DNA of 64,000 nt, from contig JABSRZ010000004.1 in assembly GCA_013214705.1 (NCBI GenBank), forward strand, positions 248,001 to 312,000, given 5' to 3'. Source of the DNA: Hyphomicrobiales bacterium. GTDB taxonomy: Bacteria; Pseudomonadota; Alphaproteobacteria; Rhizobiales; OSC116. The notes under the pieces are model-generated. The model made no database searches. It saw nothing but the letters and a program-made list of their open reading frames with translations, and had not been told where the DNA came from. Positions 10,656 to 20,011 of the stretch are shown piece by piece. The position numbers and the translations under genes were made by a program. Within the stretch, counting starts at the first letter, position 1; each line of letters opens with the position of its first letter.

Positions 10656-11537
10656 TTATCCTTTCACTGCGCCTTGGGTTAGACCCGAGACAATCTGGCG
10701 TTGGAAGAACATCACCAAAATAAACAACGGCACTGTGGCAGATACAACGGCTGCCACAGCAAACATCACATTGCCCTCGGTTTGGGTTGTGCCAAGGAAT
10801 GATGCGATTTTTGGCACCATGGTCTGGTTGTCAGTCGACAAAAGCATCGAGGTTACGGCAAAATCGTTATAAGCTAGTAAAAAACTGAACAAGCCTGTGG
10901 TGATGACACCCGGCCACATCACCGGTATAATGACACGGCGAAACGCCTGAAATTGTGAACAGCCATCGACTTTGGCACTTTCATCTAATTCTTTGGGGAT
11001 TTTTTGAAAAAATGAATGCAGCATCCACAAAGTGAATGGCTGATTAATAGCCACCAGAACCACAATTGTGGTGGGTAATTTACCCCAAAGATTCCATTCA
11101 AAAAACGGCAGCAGATAACCTGAGACTAATGTAATAGGTGGCATTGCCCGAAAGATCAGCGCCGCTATCAACAGCCAAAATGTGTAGCGAAACGATGACC
11201 GCGAAAGCGCGTAACCACCCAAAGTCCCCAACGTAAGCGATATCGTCACCACACTTATACAAACAATTGCGGTGTTTAACACCGACCGCCAGAATTCTTC
11301 TTGAACCCAAGCGCCTTCATATCCATTGTCAGTAAACGCTGTGCCATATTCGACAAATGTGCGCGCACCAGTGAGGGCGTTGCGCCAATCGGCTTTGGAA
11401 AAAAAGTCCAACTCCACTTTAAAACTGCCCCATAATGTCCAGAGAAATGGAAACGCGGCAATGACAAGCCAGAACACCACAAAAATAGTTGAAAATGTGC
11501 GTAGGGCGGGCGGTTGCTTTAAGGCTTTGCTAGACAT
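10656..11537 (-). CDS. Carbohydrate ABC transporter permease (MalG/UgpE type)
   Basis: Six TM-like segments; EAA loop KELDESAKVDGCSQFQAFRRVIIPVMWPG. Confidence 0.92.
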   Translation of the reverse strand: MSSKALKQPPALRTFSTIFVVFWLVIAAFPFLWTLWGSFKVELDFFSKADWRNALTGARTFVEYGTAFTDNGYEGAWVQEEFWRSVLNTAIVCISVVTISLTLGTLGGYALSRSSFRYTFWLLIAALIFRAMPPITLVSGYLLPFFEWNLWGKLPTTIVVLVAINQPFTLWMLHSFFQKIPKELDESAKVDGCSQFQAFRRVIIPVMWPGVITTGLFSFLLAYNDFAVTSMLLSTDNQTMVPKIASFLGTTQTEGNVMFAVAAVVSATVPLFILVMFFQRQIVSGLTQGAVKG

Positions 11538-11540
11538 GTT

Positions 11541-12566
11541 TTAAACCTTTCTATTAAAGTCGCGCCATGTGCGAACCAGCACCGGAGACAAGAGGATACA
11601 AACCCCCAAAATAGTTAATACAGAAGTGGTAGAGGCCGAAGACAACAAACGTGTCTCGCCGGCTAAATCGTTAAAAATAAACCAACTGAGCGAAGTTGCA
11701 TGCGCGGATGCATTGAAACCGACAATCGGCTCGAACACCCTGAAATTATCCATCAGCTGAATGAGCGCCACAAATGTAACTAGCGGCATAATGTGGGGGA
11801 TCACTACATATTTAATTTGCTGCCAGCGCGATGCACCATCAATCATCGAACTTTCTAACGTGTCCTGAGGCAATGTTTGCAGGCCAGCATAAAACACCAC
11901 AAATGCAAATGGTGCTGTATGCCATACGCCATAAACCATTAGCATTACCCATGTCAGCCCAGTTGATGCCTTAAGCGAAAGGTCGGGGTCTTGAAACAAC
12001 CACTGCAATGCATTACCAAGTATACCGCGGCTATCAATCATCCAAAACAAAACCAGCGAACCAATGAGTGGGGAAACTATCATCGGCAACAGTGAAAAGA
12101 AAATAACCAGTCCTTTCAAGTGCCGATGTAGGGAATTTACTGAAACTGCAATCACAAAACCGAGTATAATTGCCAGTGGGGTTACGAGGAATGTAAATGT
12201 CAGAGTGAATGCCATGGCGCGATAAAACGGCAGATTGCCTATCGCGTTAAAAAAAGCGCCAATACCGTCACTTTTGAGCCAAGCTGCAGCGACCTCACTC
12301 GAAGCCAGATGCCCTCTATCGAGGTAAATATTAAGTCCTGCGAACCTACCTAATGGTTTTTCTGCCCGCAGGGAATTAGTAGCCTCAAGATCAATCCCAG
12401 TACTTTGTTTGCACCCAAATGGATCGCAAGTTTCAACTATTTTGAACACTTGCTCATGCGGTGTAAATAATGATTGCATGACAACAGAGACCAGAGGCAT
12501 TGCAATAAACAACAGCATGGCAACTGCAGTGGGAAGAAAAAACCAGAAAAATGTTTTATGCTTCAT
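11541..12566 (-). CDS. Carbohydrate ABC transporter permease (MalF/UgpA type)
   Basis: EAA loop QDTLESSMIDGASRWQQIKYVVIPHIMP; internal ATG (MKHKTFFWFFLPTAV) preferred because the longer ORF start overlaps the upstream SBP gene and a hairpin. Confidence 0.88.
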   Translation of the reverse strand: MKHKTFFWFFLPTAVAMLLFIAMPLVSVVMQSLFTPHEQVFKIVETCDPFGCKQSTGIDLEATNSLRAEKPLGRFAGLNIYLDRGHLASSEVAAAWLKSDGIGAFFNAIGNLPFYRAMAFTLTFTFLVTPLAIILGFVIAVSVNSLHRHLKGLVIFFSLLPMIVSPLIGSLVLFWMIDSRGILGNALQWLFQDPDLSLKASTGLTWVMLMVYGVWHTAPFAFVVFYAGLQTLPQDTLESSMIDGASRWQQIKYVVIPHIMPLVTFVALIQLMDNFRVFEPIVGFNASAHATSLSWFIFNDLAGETRLLSSASTTSVLTILGVCILLSPVLVRTWRDFNRKV

Positions 12567-12605
12567 GAGGAAATGTCCAGACCGACTATAAATAATTTTC
12601 GAGTT

Positions 12606-12631
12606 GCCAGAAGGGGCATTCCCCTTCTGGC
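12606..12631 (-). promoter_or_regulatory. Intercistronic hairpin between SBP and permease genes
   Basis: GCCAGAAGGGG-CATT-CCCCTTCTGGC, perfect 11-bp stem with 4-nt loop, no following T-run on the - strand. Confidence 0.8.
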
Positions 12632-12654
12632 GTTGTTGGTATGAGCTACCTATT

Positions 12655-13878
12655 TTATAGGAAGCCTTTTTCTTTTGCGGCTGCATTATAGGCGGCTTCA
12701 ATATCGGCCAATGCAGTTGCAGCGTCTTCTTTACCTTGCATAAAGTCAGTTAATTCTGCACCTAAAGCCGTATGTAACAGACCTTGGAAAGGCAACATTG
12801 GATATGGCACAGAACCCGCGTTTGCGGCGGCAATTACACCCTCAGAAGCATCAGTTGGCTCGTAACCACTTATCAACCAAACCGCTTGCGATGACGTTTC
12901 TTCGTTCAACATTTCAGGGCGAATGGCATGAGTGAGCGCTATAAACGTCGCTGCTGCATCTTCGTCCGAAATATTTTTAGACACGGTCCAACCGTCCCAC
13001 CATAATGTTGTGGCTGGAATATTGCCGCCACCAACAGTCATTGGGCCAGCAATGGCCATACCATCAACAACTTCCTGCGCCACACCTTCGGCTTCGACCA
13101 ATGAAGCTGCACGGCTACCCCACATATTCATGAGGGCAACATTACCAGCGCGGTATTCAGCATTGGTTGCATTGCTATCATGAGTTAAAAAGTCTGGGTT
13201 CATATATTCTGAAAGCGACTTCATCATTTCCAGTGTGGCAACACCTTGGGCATTGTTAATAGAAACTTCGGCTGTACCGGCGCTGAAGAATTCACCACCC
13301 ATACCGATATACATGTTGTTAAACTCTTGGGCCAAATTCCAACCAGAAGCATAAGCGCCACCAACCGGATTTTCCATAATGCCTTGAGAGCGGATCATTT
13401 CAGCAGCTGCCAACATTTCTTCGTAAGTTGTTGGCACATCTACACCAATTTTTGCCAACACATCAGAGCGATAGACTAAATGTTGAGCATTGGCCATAAA
13501 TGCCACCGCCATAACTTTGCCGTCGATGGTAATCAATTGGCTTTTTTGCAAATCTTGGCCATGTTCTGCAATCAAGTCATCTAACGGCCTGATCAGGTCA
13601 TCATTCATCAACGCAACGATAGATGAGTTGGCAACAATCGCCGATGTATATTCGGCAGGGTCACCCTGCATGCCCGGTACATTTAGAGTTTGATGATCTG
13701 CTGTGAGATTGGTCGTAACCTCGCCGCCAGTGCATTCTGAAGCGCCCGCACCAATGGTTTGAATCGCGGGGAATTCATTGCCAATAATGCTCACTCGGCC
13801 TGAAATAGTACAGTCGGCAAATGCGGCGCTTGCCGTAAGTACCAACGCGCTTGTCAGCGCTATTCTTTTCAATAACAT
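12655..13878 (-). CDS. Extracellular sugar-binding protein of ABC transporter
   Basis: Signal peptide MLLKRIALTSALVLTASAAFA; SBP family 1-like sequence upstream of two permeases. Confidence 0.9.
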   Translation of the reverse strand: MLLKRIALTSALVLTASAAFADCTISGRVSIIGNEFPAIQTIGAGASECTGGEVTTNLTADHQTLNVPGMQGDPAEYTSAIVANSSIVALMNDDLIRPLDDLIAEHGQDLQKSQLITIDGKVMAVAFMANAQHLVYRSDVLAKIGVDVPTTYEEMLAAAEMIRSQGIMENPVGGAYASGWNLAQEFNNMYIGMGGEFFSAGTAEVSINNAQGVATLEMMKSLSEYMNPDFLTHDSNATNAEYRAGNVALMNMWGSRAASLVEAEGVAQEVVDGMAIAGPMTVGGGNIPATTLWWDGWTVSKNISDEDAAATFIALTHAIRPEMLNEETSSQAVWLISGYEPTDASEGVIAAANAGSVPYPMLPFQGLLHTALGAELTDFMQGKEDAATALADIEAAYNAAAKEKGFL

Positions 13879-13962
13879 AGTTTCATTCTCCCAATTGTGT
13901 TATGTGCGCCCTTACGAACTCACACTTCATGTTTTCCTGCCAAGCAGGATAAGTTAGGGGCT

Positions 13963-15015
13963 TTACGCCCCGATAAGCCCACCTGATATAGCGTCAAATA
14001 GGTGGCAAATGTCTGCAGGCACGTTAAGCGAAACCATGTCACCAATCTCTGCCCGATGGGTTTTGTCGGCCTTGACGCTGATCAGCGCGCCATCGATCCG
14101 AACTGATACCATGGTCGCGTCTCCCAACAGCTCCACGGCATAGACCGGGGCATTAATTTGGCCTTTTTCAGTTTCGGCCAGCGAAGCGTCTTCTGCCCGA
14201 AAGCCCAGTGTAACTGCCCCATCAGCTAGCTTAAAACCCGGAACTGAAACATGTTTGGCAACAAATACCCCATTCTCTATCTGGCCATCGATTAGGTTCA
14301 TAGCCGGTGAGCCGATAAAACTAGCGACAAATGTATTGGCCGGTGTGTCATATATCTCGACCGGGGTGCCAACTTGTTGCACCAAACCCTTTTTCATCAC
14401 CACCACCCGGTCGGCCAAGGTCATCGCCTCGATCTGGTCGTGGGTCACATATATTGTAGTAACTGCAAGTTCATGCGATAGGTTCTTGATCTGCGCGCGG
14501 GTCGAAACCCGCAATTTGGCATCAAGGTTTGACAAAGGTTCATCCATCAAAAACACTTTGGGCTTGCGCACAATCGCCCGCGCCAATGCCACACGCTGGC
14601 GTTGGCCGCCAGAAAGCTCAGCTGGCCGCCGCTCGAGAAATTCATCTAATTCGACCATTGCCGATGCCCGCATCACTCGCTCGTGATGTTCAGAGGGGTC
14701 TATGCCGCGCACTTTTAACGGAAAGCGGATATTCTCATAAACATTCATATTGGGGTATAAGGCATAGCTTTGAAATACCATCGCCACATCGCGGTCTTTT
14801 GGCTCAAAATCATTGACCAAAACGCCGTCAATAATAATCTCGCCTTCGGTGGGATCTTCAAGCCCCGCGACCATCCGCATCATTGTGGTTTTGCCACAAC
14901 CAGAAGGGCCAAGCAGAACTAAAAACTCTTGGTCGGCGATTGTCAGATCGAATTTATCAACACCAACAACTTGCCCCCATCGCTTGGACAGGCCTTTTAA
15001 TTGAATTTCGGCCAT
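13963..15015 (-). CDS. ABC transporter ATP-binding protein (UgpC/MalK type)
   Basis: Walker A GPSGCGKTT, LSGGQRQRVALARAI, Walker B VFLMDEPLSNLD, C-terminal TOBE-like region; start MAEIQLKG with GGAGGG upstream. Confidence 0.95.
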   Translation of the reverse strand: MAEIQLKGLSKRWGQVVGVDKFDLTIADQEFLVLLGPSGCGKTTMMRMVAGLEDPTEGEIIIDGVLVNDFEPKDRDVAMVFQSYALYPNMNVYENIRFPLKVRGIDPSEHHERVMRASAMVELDEFLERRPAELSGGQRQRVALARAIVRKPKVFLMDEPLSNLDAKLRVSTRAQIKNLSHELAVTTIYVTHDQIEAMTLADRVVVMKKGLVQQVGTPVEIYDTPANTFVASFIGSPAMNLIDGQIENGVFVAKHVSVPGFKLADGAVTLGFRAEDASLAETEKGQINAPVYAVELLGDATMVSVRIDGALISVKADKTHRAEIGDMVSLNVPADICHLFDAISGGLIGA

Positions 15016-15042
15016 CGGACCCTCCGTGATGGAAATTATATT

Positions 15043-15060
15043 TTTGCATACGCTTGCAAA
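15043..15060. promoter_or_regulatory. Predicted LacI-family operator O1
   Basis: TTTGCATACGCTTGCAAA, near-palindrome with central CG. Confidence 0.75.
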
Positions 15061-15063
15061 CAC

Positions 15064-15112
15064 TATAGTTTAGTGATATAATTTGACAAGTTATTTTTTG
15101 CAAACGTATGCA
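15064..15112. promoter_or_regulatory. Overlapping divergent promoters sharing one -35 region
   Basis: + strand TTGACA (15083-15088), 18 nt, TATGCA (15107-15112); - strand TTGTCA (15089-15084), 16 nt, TATAGT. Confidence 0.55.
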
Positions 15113-15115
15113 AAA
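15096..15115. promoter_or_regulatory. Predicted LacI-family operator O2
   Basis: TTTTGCAAACGTATGCAAAA, near-palindrome with central CG overlapping the + strand -10. Confidence 0.75.
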
Positions 15116-15136
15116 ATTTGTTAAGCATCGGAAAAC

Positions 15137-16150
15137 ATGAAACAAAAATATTCTAACCTGCAAACCGAAAAAGTTGTAGTGCGCACCTATCAAGCCGCAT
15201 TGGACACTTGTGGCGTTGATGTCACTGCAGCGCTAAAATCGCACATGTCGGCCACTTATCTGTGGCGCGGATATCATCCATTTGGTGAATTAACTGGCGC
15301 GGAACAAGTGGCAAATGGCTTTTGGGCGCCGTTGCGATCTGCACTTACCTCGATGCAACGCCGGGAAGATATATTCTTCGCTGGCCTCAACCAAATAGAT
15401 AATGAGAAATCGGTCTGGGTGGTATCAATGGGGCATTTAATGGGTTTGTTCGACGCTGAATTTCTAGGCATTCCACCGACCGAAAAAATGGCGTTTCTGC
15501 GCTATTGTGAATTCCATAAGATAGAAGACGGGAAGATAACCGAAACCGCGATGTATTTCGACTTACCGCACCTCATGATGCAGGCCGGGCTGCAACCATT
15601 TGCAGCTCAAACCGCCGCGCATCTCGTGCAACCAGGCCCTCAAACCCATGACGGGCTGTTATATGCTGCCCAGCCTGCCGATGAAGGCAAAGCCACACTC
15701 GCCACCATCAAAGCCATGATTACCAACCTTGGGCAATGGGATAGCCCGCTCAGTCTTGAAGATGAATTGCGCCAATCTTGGTCCGAAGATATGATTTGGT
15801 GGGGCCCCGCTGGCATTGGCTCTACCTACACCATCGATAGATATGCCAAGCAGCATTCCGCGCCGTTCCGCGCAGGCCTAACTGACCGTTCAAAAACCAA
15901 TCATATCGCCAGACTGGCCGAAGGGCATTATGGCGGCTTTTTTGGCTGGCCTAATTTCACCGCCCGACCGACCGGCGGTTTTATGGGCATGCCCGAAACC
16001 AATAAATTGGGCGAATTTCGGGTGATTGACATCTATCGTCGAGCGGGCAACCAGCTGGCCGAAAACTGGGTATTTATCGACCTATTGCATTTTTGGAAAT
16101 GCCAAGGTGTAGACATTCTGCAACGCATGCAAGACAGTAATTTTAAATGA
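15137..16150 (+). CDS. Tandem NTF2/SnoaL-like domain protein
   Basis: Two segments with AEFLGIPPTEK and GGFMGMPETNK motifs matching the other NTF2-like proteins of the locus. Confidence 0.75.
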   Translation: MKQKYSNLQTEKVVVRTYQAALDTCGVDVTAALKSHMSATYLWRGYHPFGELTGAEQVANGFWAPLRSALTSMQRREDIFFAGLNQIDNEKSVWVVSMGHLMGLFDAEFLGIPPTEKMAFLRYCEFHKIEDGKITETAMYFDLPHLMMQAGLQPFAAQTAAHLVQPGPQTHDGLLYAAQPADEGKATLATIKAMITNLGQWDSPLSLEDELRQSWSEDMIWWGPAGIGSTYTIDRYAKQHSAPFRAGLTDRSKTNHIARLAEGHYGGFFGWPNFTARPTGGFMGMPETNKLGEFRVIDIYRRAGNQLAENWVFIDLLHFWKCQGVDILQRMQDSNFK

Positions 16151-16176
16151 AAGCCGCCACCCCCAACAACCGCGTA

Positions 16177-16629
16177 TTAAGCTGATTTTTCAGCCTGTTG
16201 TTTAATATCTGACAAATCTTTATCAAGCATTTTTCGCATCGAACCCATCATCATAAATGAAATAATGCTTGAGATTATTTTTACAAACATATTTGTAGAT
16301 GTCCCCGAAAATGCCATGGTCAAAATGACTTTGTCTTGCAGCTCTTCAATGCTTAATATGGTCTTATAGATAGCGCCATGGTTCTCAGCGCGGGTCTGAT
16401 AATAAACATTTTCTTCACAATCGGTGATCCACATGGTCTCAACCGCTTCTTTGCCAAACATCACCCGGGTTTCTCGCCATTTAAGGCCGATCAAGCCGGT
16501 TTTTGGACGATCAATAATTTCAACTGACTTAATCCCAGAAATATATTGATCGCAACCTTCTATATCGGTAATCACCTGCCAAACCTTTTGAGCAGATTGA
16601 TTAATTTCAACTTTACAAACTAGCTCCAT
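16177..16629 (-). CDS. SRPBCC-family protein
   Basis: MELVCKVEINQSAQKVWQVITDIEGCDQYISGIKSVEI typical START/Bet v1-like N-terminus. Confidence 0.8.
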   Translation of the reverse strand: MELVCKVEINQSAQKVWQVITDIEGCDQYISGIKSVEIIDRPKTGLIGLKWRETRVMFGKEAVETMWITDCEENVYYQTRAENHGAIYKTILSIEELQDKVILTMAFSGTSTNMFVKIISSIISFMMMGSMRKMLDKDLSDIKQQAEKSA

Positions 16630-16745
16630 AACACCCTCCAATATTATATATCTAATGATACCAAAGTTGGTCGTAAAAGCAATTCGACTCTTTTTTGACC
16701 ACGACTATGGTTATAAAAAAACTGGGTGCGAAAAAAGCAGAAGCG

Positions 16746-17345
16746 CTACTCGACAATAAACACTTGCCCGTTTAAGCAACCTTCGACCGCTTTGCTATAA
16801 GCCAAGCCAACTGCCTCACTAGATACATGCTGATGACCACGGAAAAAGCCATCATATTTTACGCGCGAGACCTCCAGCACTTCGGGGCTGACAGCGTTGA
16901 TGCGGATACCCCGCGGCATATCCACCGAAGCGCCAGTTATAAAACCGTCAATAGCACCATTTGCCGCCGCAGCCGCTGCCCCACCGCTTATCGGGTCACG
17001 GTTAAGCACGCCACTGGTCAAAGTGAATGAGCCGCCGTCATTCATATAGTCAAACCCGGCCAAAACTAGATTAATCTGTGGCATCAATTTGCCGTTAATG
17101 CCTAGCATGAATTGTTCGCTTGTCATCTGCTCAACCGCGCCAAAATGGCCGTGCCCCACCGCGCAAACCAAAGCATCTATTTTGCCAACCTTGGCATACA
17201 TAGCGCGGATGCTCGAAACATCTTCAATATCAACTTGAATGTCGCCACTGGTTTTGCCAACTGTGATAATTTCGTGCCGGTCTGATAAGGCTTTTACCGC
17301 GGTTTGGCCAACCGTGCCGTGTGCGCCAATGATGATGATTTTCAT
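16746..17345 (-). CDS. Short-chain dehydrogenase
   Basis: MKIIIIGAHGTVGQTAVKAL, GHGHFGAVEQM, IRINAVSPEVLE. Confidence 0.88.
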   Translation of the reverse strand: MKIIIIGAHGTVGQTAVKALSDRHEIITVGKTSGDIQVDIEDVSSIRAMYAKVGKIDALVCAVGHGHFGAVEQMTSEQFMLGINGKLMPQINLVLAGFDYMNDGGSFTLTSGVLNRDPISGGAAAAAANGAIDGFITGASVDMPRGIRINAVSPEVLEVSRVKYDGFFRGHQHVSSEAVGLAYSKAVEGCLNGQVFIVE

Positions 17346-17461
17346 TTATAAATCCTTTGATGATAATTTTATAAGAGATATGAACATTATAGGTAGAGGT
17401 GCCAAGCTTGTATATCGGTTTGACTTGTGAATTAGGCGAGTTTTAACCAACGGCAAACTAT

Positions 17462-18484
17462 CTACGGCGTTGGTATATGCGCGGCCAATATACCTTCGGA
17501 TTTCAATTCGAGCCAAAAATCGGCAGGTATAGTTTCGGACATGGCGGCTATATTTTGGGTCACATGTTTAGGCTCTAGCCCGCTAGGCAAAACCGACGCG
17601 ACATTGGCATGGCCAAGCGGAAATTGCAACGCCGCCGCCGCCAATGATATATTATGGCTGGCACACACACGCTCTATAGCCCGAACCCGGTTAAGAATTT
17701 CGGCACTCGCGGGCTGGTAATTATAAAGCGCGTCTTGTGTTGCGCCTGTCGCCAACACGCCGGAATTGAAAACCCCACCAACAATAAAACCCATGCCTTT
17801 TTTTGCAGCCGCGGCCATTTCTGTTTCCAACACCGATTGATCCAATAAAGTATAAGCCAGCGCCACCAAGAAAAAGTCTAGCTCAACCCAGTCCATAAAT
17901 TGTTGCATTGTGCCTAACTGGTTAATTCCAGCGCCAATGCCGCCAATCAACTTTTGGTCTTTCAGGCTACGCAGCGCGCGGTGGCCAGAGGTGAAAAGCT
18001 GCGACATATAGGCATTTACTTTGGCGTCAGTGCCAAAATGCCAGTGATCGATGTCATGGATAACCAGCAGATCAATATAGGCCGTGCCAAGCCGTTGAAT
18101 GCTGTCTTCAAACGAGCGCATGATGCCGTCATAAGTATAATCGCGGTGGTGAGCGAACGGCAAACCACCGCGCCACGGCGCTGAATCGAAATTTTTAGCA
18201 TCTTTGGGCAAAGACAATAGCCGCCCAACTTTTGTGGACAATATAAACTCGTCTCGCGGCTTAGAGCGCAAGGCATGACCAAGGCGCAATTCGCTCAGGC
18301 CGCGGCCATACCAAGGCGCTGTGTCATAATATCTAATGCCACCGGCCCACGCGGTTTGCAGCGTTGCTTGCACTTGATCTTCAGGTAATGCCTCCCACAA
18401 TTCACCAATGCCAGAACTACCGAACCCAAGTTGGCTTAGCATCACATTGGTAGTTCCAAGCTGTCGTTTTTCAAATGGGTTCAT
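17462..18484 (-). CDS. Aldo/keto reductase (aldose dehydrogenase-like)
   Basis: GFGSSGIGELW, YYDTAPWYGRGLSELRLGHALR, STKVGR, IDLLVIHDID. Confidence 0.92.
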   Translation of the reverse strand: MNPFEKRQLGTTNVMLSQLGFGSSGIGELWEALPEDQVQATLQTAWAGGIRYYDTAPWYGRGLSELRLGHALRSKPRDEFILSTKVGRLLSLPKDAKNFDSAPWRGGLPFAHHRDYTYDGIMRSFEDSIQRLGTAYIDLLVIHDIDHWHFGTDAKVNAYMSQLFTSGHRALRSLKDQKLIGGIGAGINQLGTMQQFMDWVELDFFLVALAYTLLDQSVLETEMAAAAKKGMGFIVGGVFNSGVLATGATQDALYNYQPASAEILNRVRAIERVCASHNISLAAAALQFPLGHANVASVLPSGLEPKHVTQNIAAMSETIPADFWLELKSEGILAAHIPTP

Positions 18485-18527
18485 AGCTAAAACATCCTTA
18501 TGTCGTTAGGTCTGGTTTATAGTGGCA

Positions 18528-19739
18528 TCATTCGCCCAATTTAGAGGTGCGAACCCGAAGGTCTTGGCGTTTATATACATCCGGATTAAGCGCCATGCCC
18601 AACCCCGAACCTTCAGGCGCGCTAATATAGCCATTGTCAATTGGCGGTAGATTGGTCACCAATTCCTGATACCAATCATAATAAAACGCCCGCACCACTT
18701 CTTGAACAAATATATTTGGCGCGTGCATGGCCATATGAGTGGATGCGGCCAGCGCCACTGGCCCCGTGCAATCATGCCCGCTAAATGGCAAGCTATGAAA
18801 ATCGCAATAAGCCGCAACTTTGCGCGCCTCGGTCAGCCCGCCACCCCAGACAATGTCCATTATAACCAGTCCCAGATCCGATTTTTCAATCAGGTCTCTG
18901 AACTGCCCGCGCCCACCCAAAAGCTCGCCAACAGCTATCGGCGTTTTCGATGACGCGGTGATTTTACCAACATTGCCCAAATGATCCATCCGCACCGGGT
19001 CTTCAATCCATGTGAGGTCAAAATCCTCCAATGCATTGCAAATCAATTTAGCTGTTGGTACATTCCATAGCGAATGTAACTCGCACATGATTTCCATTTT
19101 ATCACCAACCGCAGCGCGGATTTTTTCGAACGGTAAAATAGCGGTTTTAAGCTGTTGTTTTGAAATATATGTGCCGCCAGAGGCCTCGGCCGCAAAGTCA
19201 AATGGCCAGATTTTCATACCATTAATGCCCATGTCTAACAGGCTTTGCGCCAACTCACCGGCTTCATTTAAAAAGCCTTCCAAATCTTCATATGGCCCAG
19301 TCGCAGAGCTGGGGTTAAGACCAAAATTAGCCGTGACTTGGGCTGCCGGCTTGCGCACGTAATTATAGCCAGCGCAGGTATTGTAAACCCGTATTCTGTC
19401 GCGGCTCGCGCCACCAAGAACTTGATATAGCGGTTGGTTTGAATATTGACCCAAAAGATCCCACAAAGCGATATCAACCGCCGACATGGCGCGCATTTCT
19501 GCGCCAGAGCCACCGCGGCCAACATAGCCGGTCATCCGGTGCGAATGACGCTCTATTTCTAGCGCATTCTGGCCCAATAAATAATCGGCAATATATTCGT
19601 GAATATGTGCCTCGACAGCAGCCGCGCCAAAAAAAGTTTCGCCAAGGCCAATTAACCCCTGGTCGGTCTTAACATTAACCCATATCAGGTTTGGCATATT
19701 GTCCAAACGTACGGTTTCTATCTCGGTAATTTTTAACAT
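18528..19739 (-). CDS. Mandelate racemase/muconate lactonizing enzyme family protein (enolase superfamily)
   Basis: LGETFFGAAAVEAHI, MSAVDIALWDLLGQ, WIEDPVRMDHLGN, VGELLGGRGQF, DIVWGGGLTEARKVA. Confidence 0.92.
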   Translation of the reverse strand: MLKITEIETVRLDNMPNLIWVNVKTDQGLIGLGETFFGAAAVEAHIHEYIADYLLGQNALEIERHSHRMTGYVGRGGSGAEMRAMSAVDIALWDLLGQYSNQPLYQVLGGASRDRIRVYNTCAGYNYVRKPAAQVTANFGLNPSSATGPYEDLEGFLNEAGELAQSLLDMGINGMKIWPFDFAAEASGGTYISKQQLKTAILPFEKIRAAVGDKMEIMCELHSLWNVPTAKLICNALEDFDLTWIEDPVRMDHLGNVGKITASSKTPIAVGELLGGRGQFRDLIEKSDLGLVIMDIVWGGGLTEARKVAAYCDFHSLPFSGHDCTGPVALAASTHMAMHAPNIFVQEVVRAFYYDWYQELVTNLPPIDNGYISAPEGSGLGMALNPDVYKRQDLRVRTSKLGE

Positions 19740-19764
19740 CTATCGTAGCAACCTATTTTTGAAC

Positions 19765-19779
19765 ATTAAACTGTTTAAT
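19765..19779. promoter_or_regulatory. Candidate operator palindrome upstream of the enolase-superfamily gene
   Basis: ATTAAAC-T-GTTTAAT perfect 7+1+7 inverted repeat, 26 bp upstream of the - strand start. Confidence 0.4.
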
Positions 19780-20011
19780 ATGTGTCGGTGTGAGCATTGT
19801 CATTGGTTTCAACAATCAAACATACGGCCGCCCGATAGGCCAACACAAGCAACACGCTAACATTGACGGCTATTTCTTGCAACTAATTTCATGCTCTGCA
19901 ATTTTTATCAGCAAAAACTCGCTTGGCTCAAAATGATAATGGCTAGCCCAAATTAGCCAGTATTTTCAACTTGATTGCAGTAAAAATACGCATCAAAATA
20001 TGCACGCCTTG

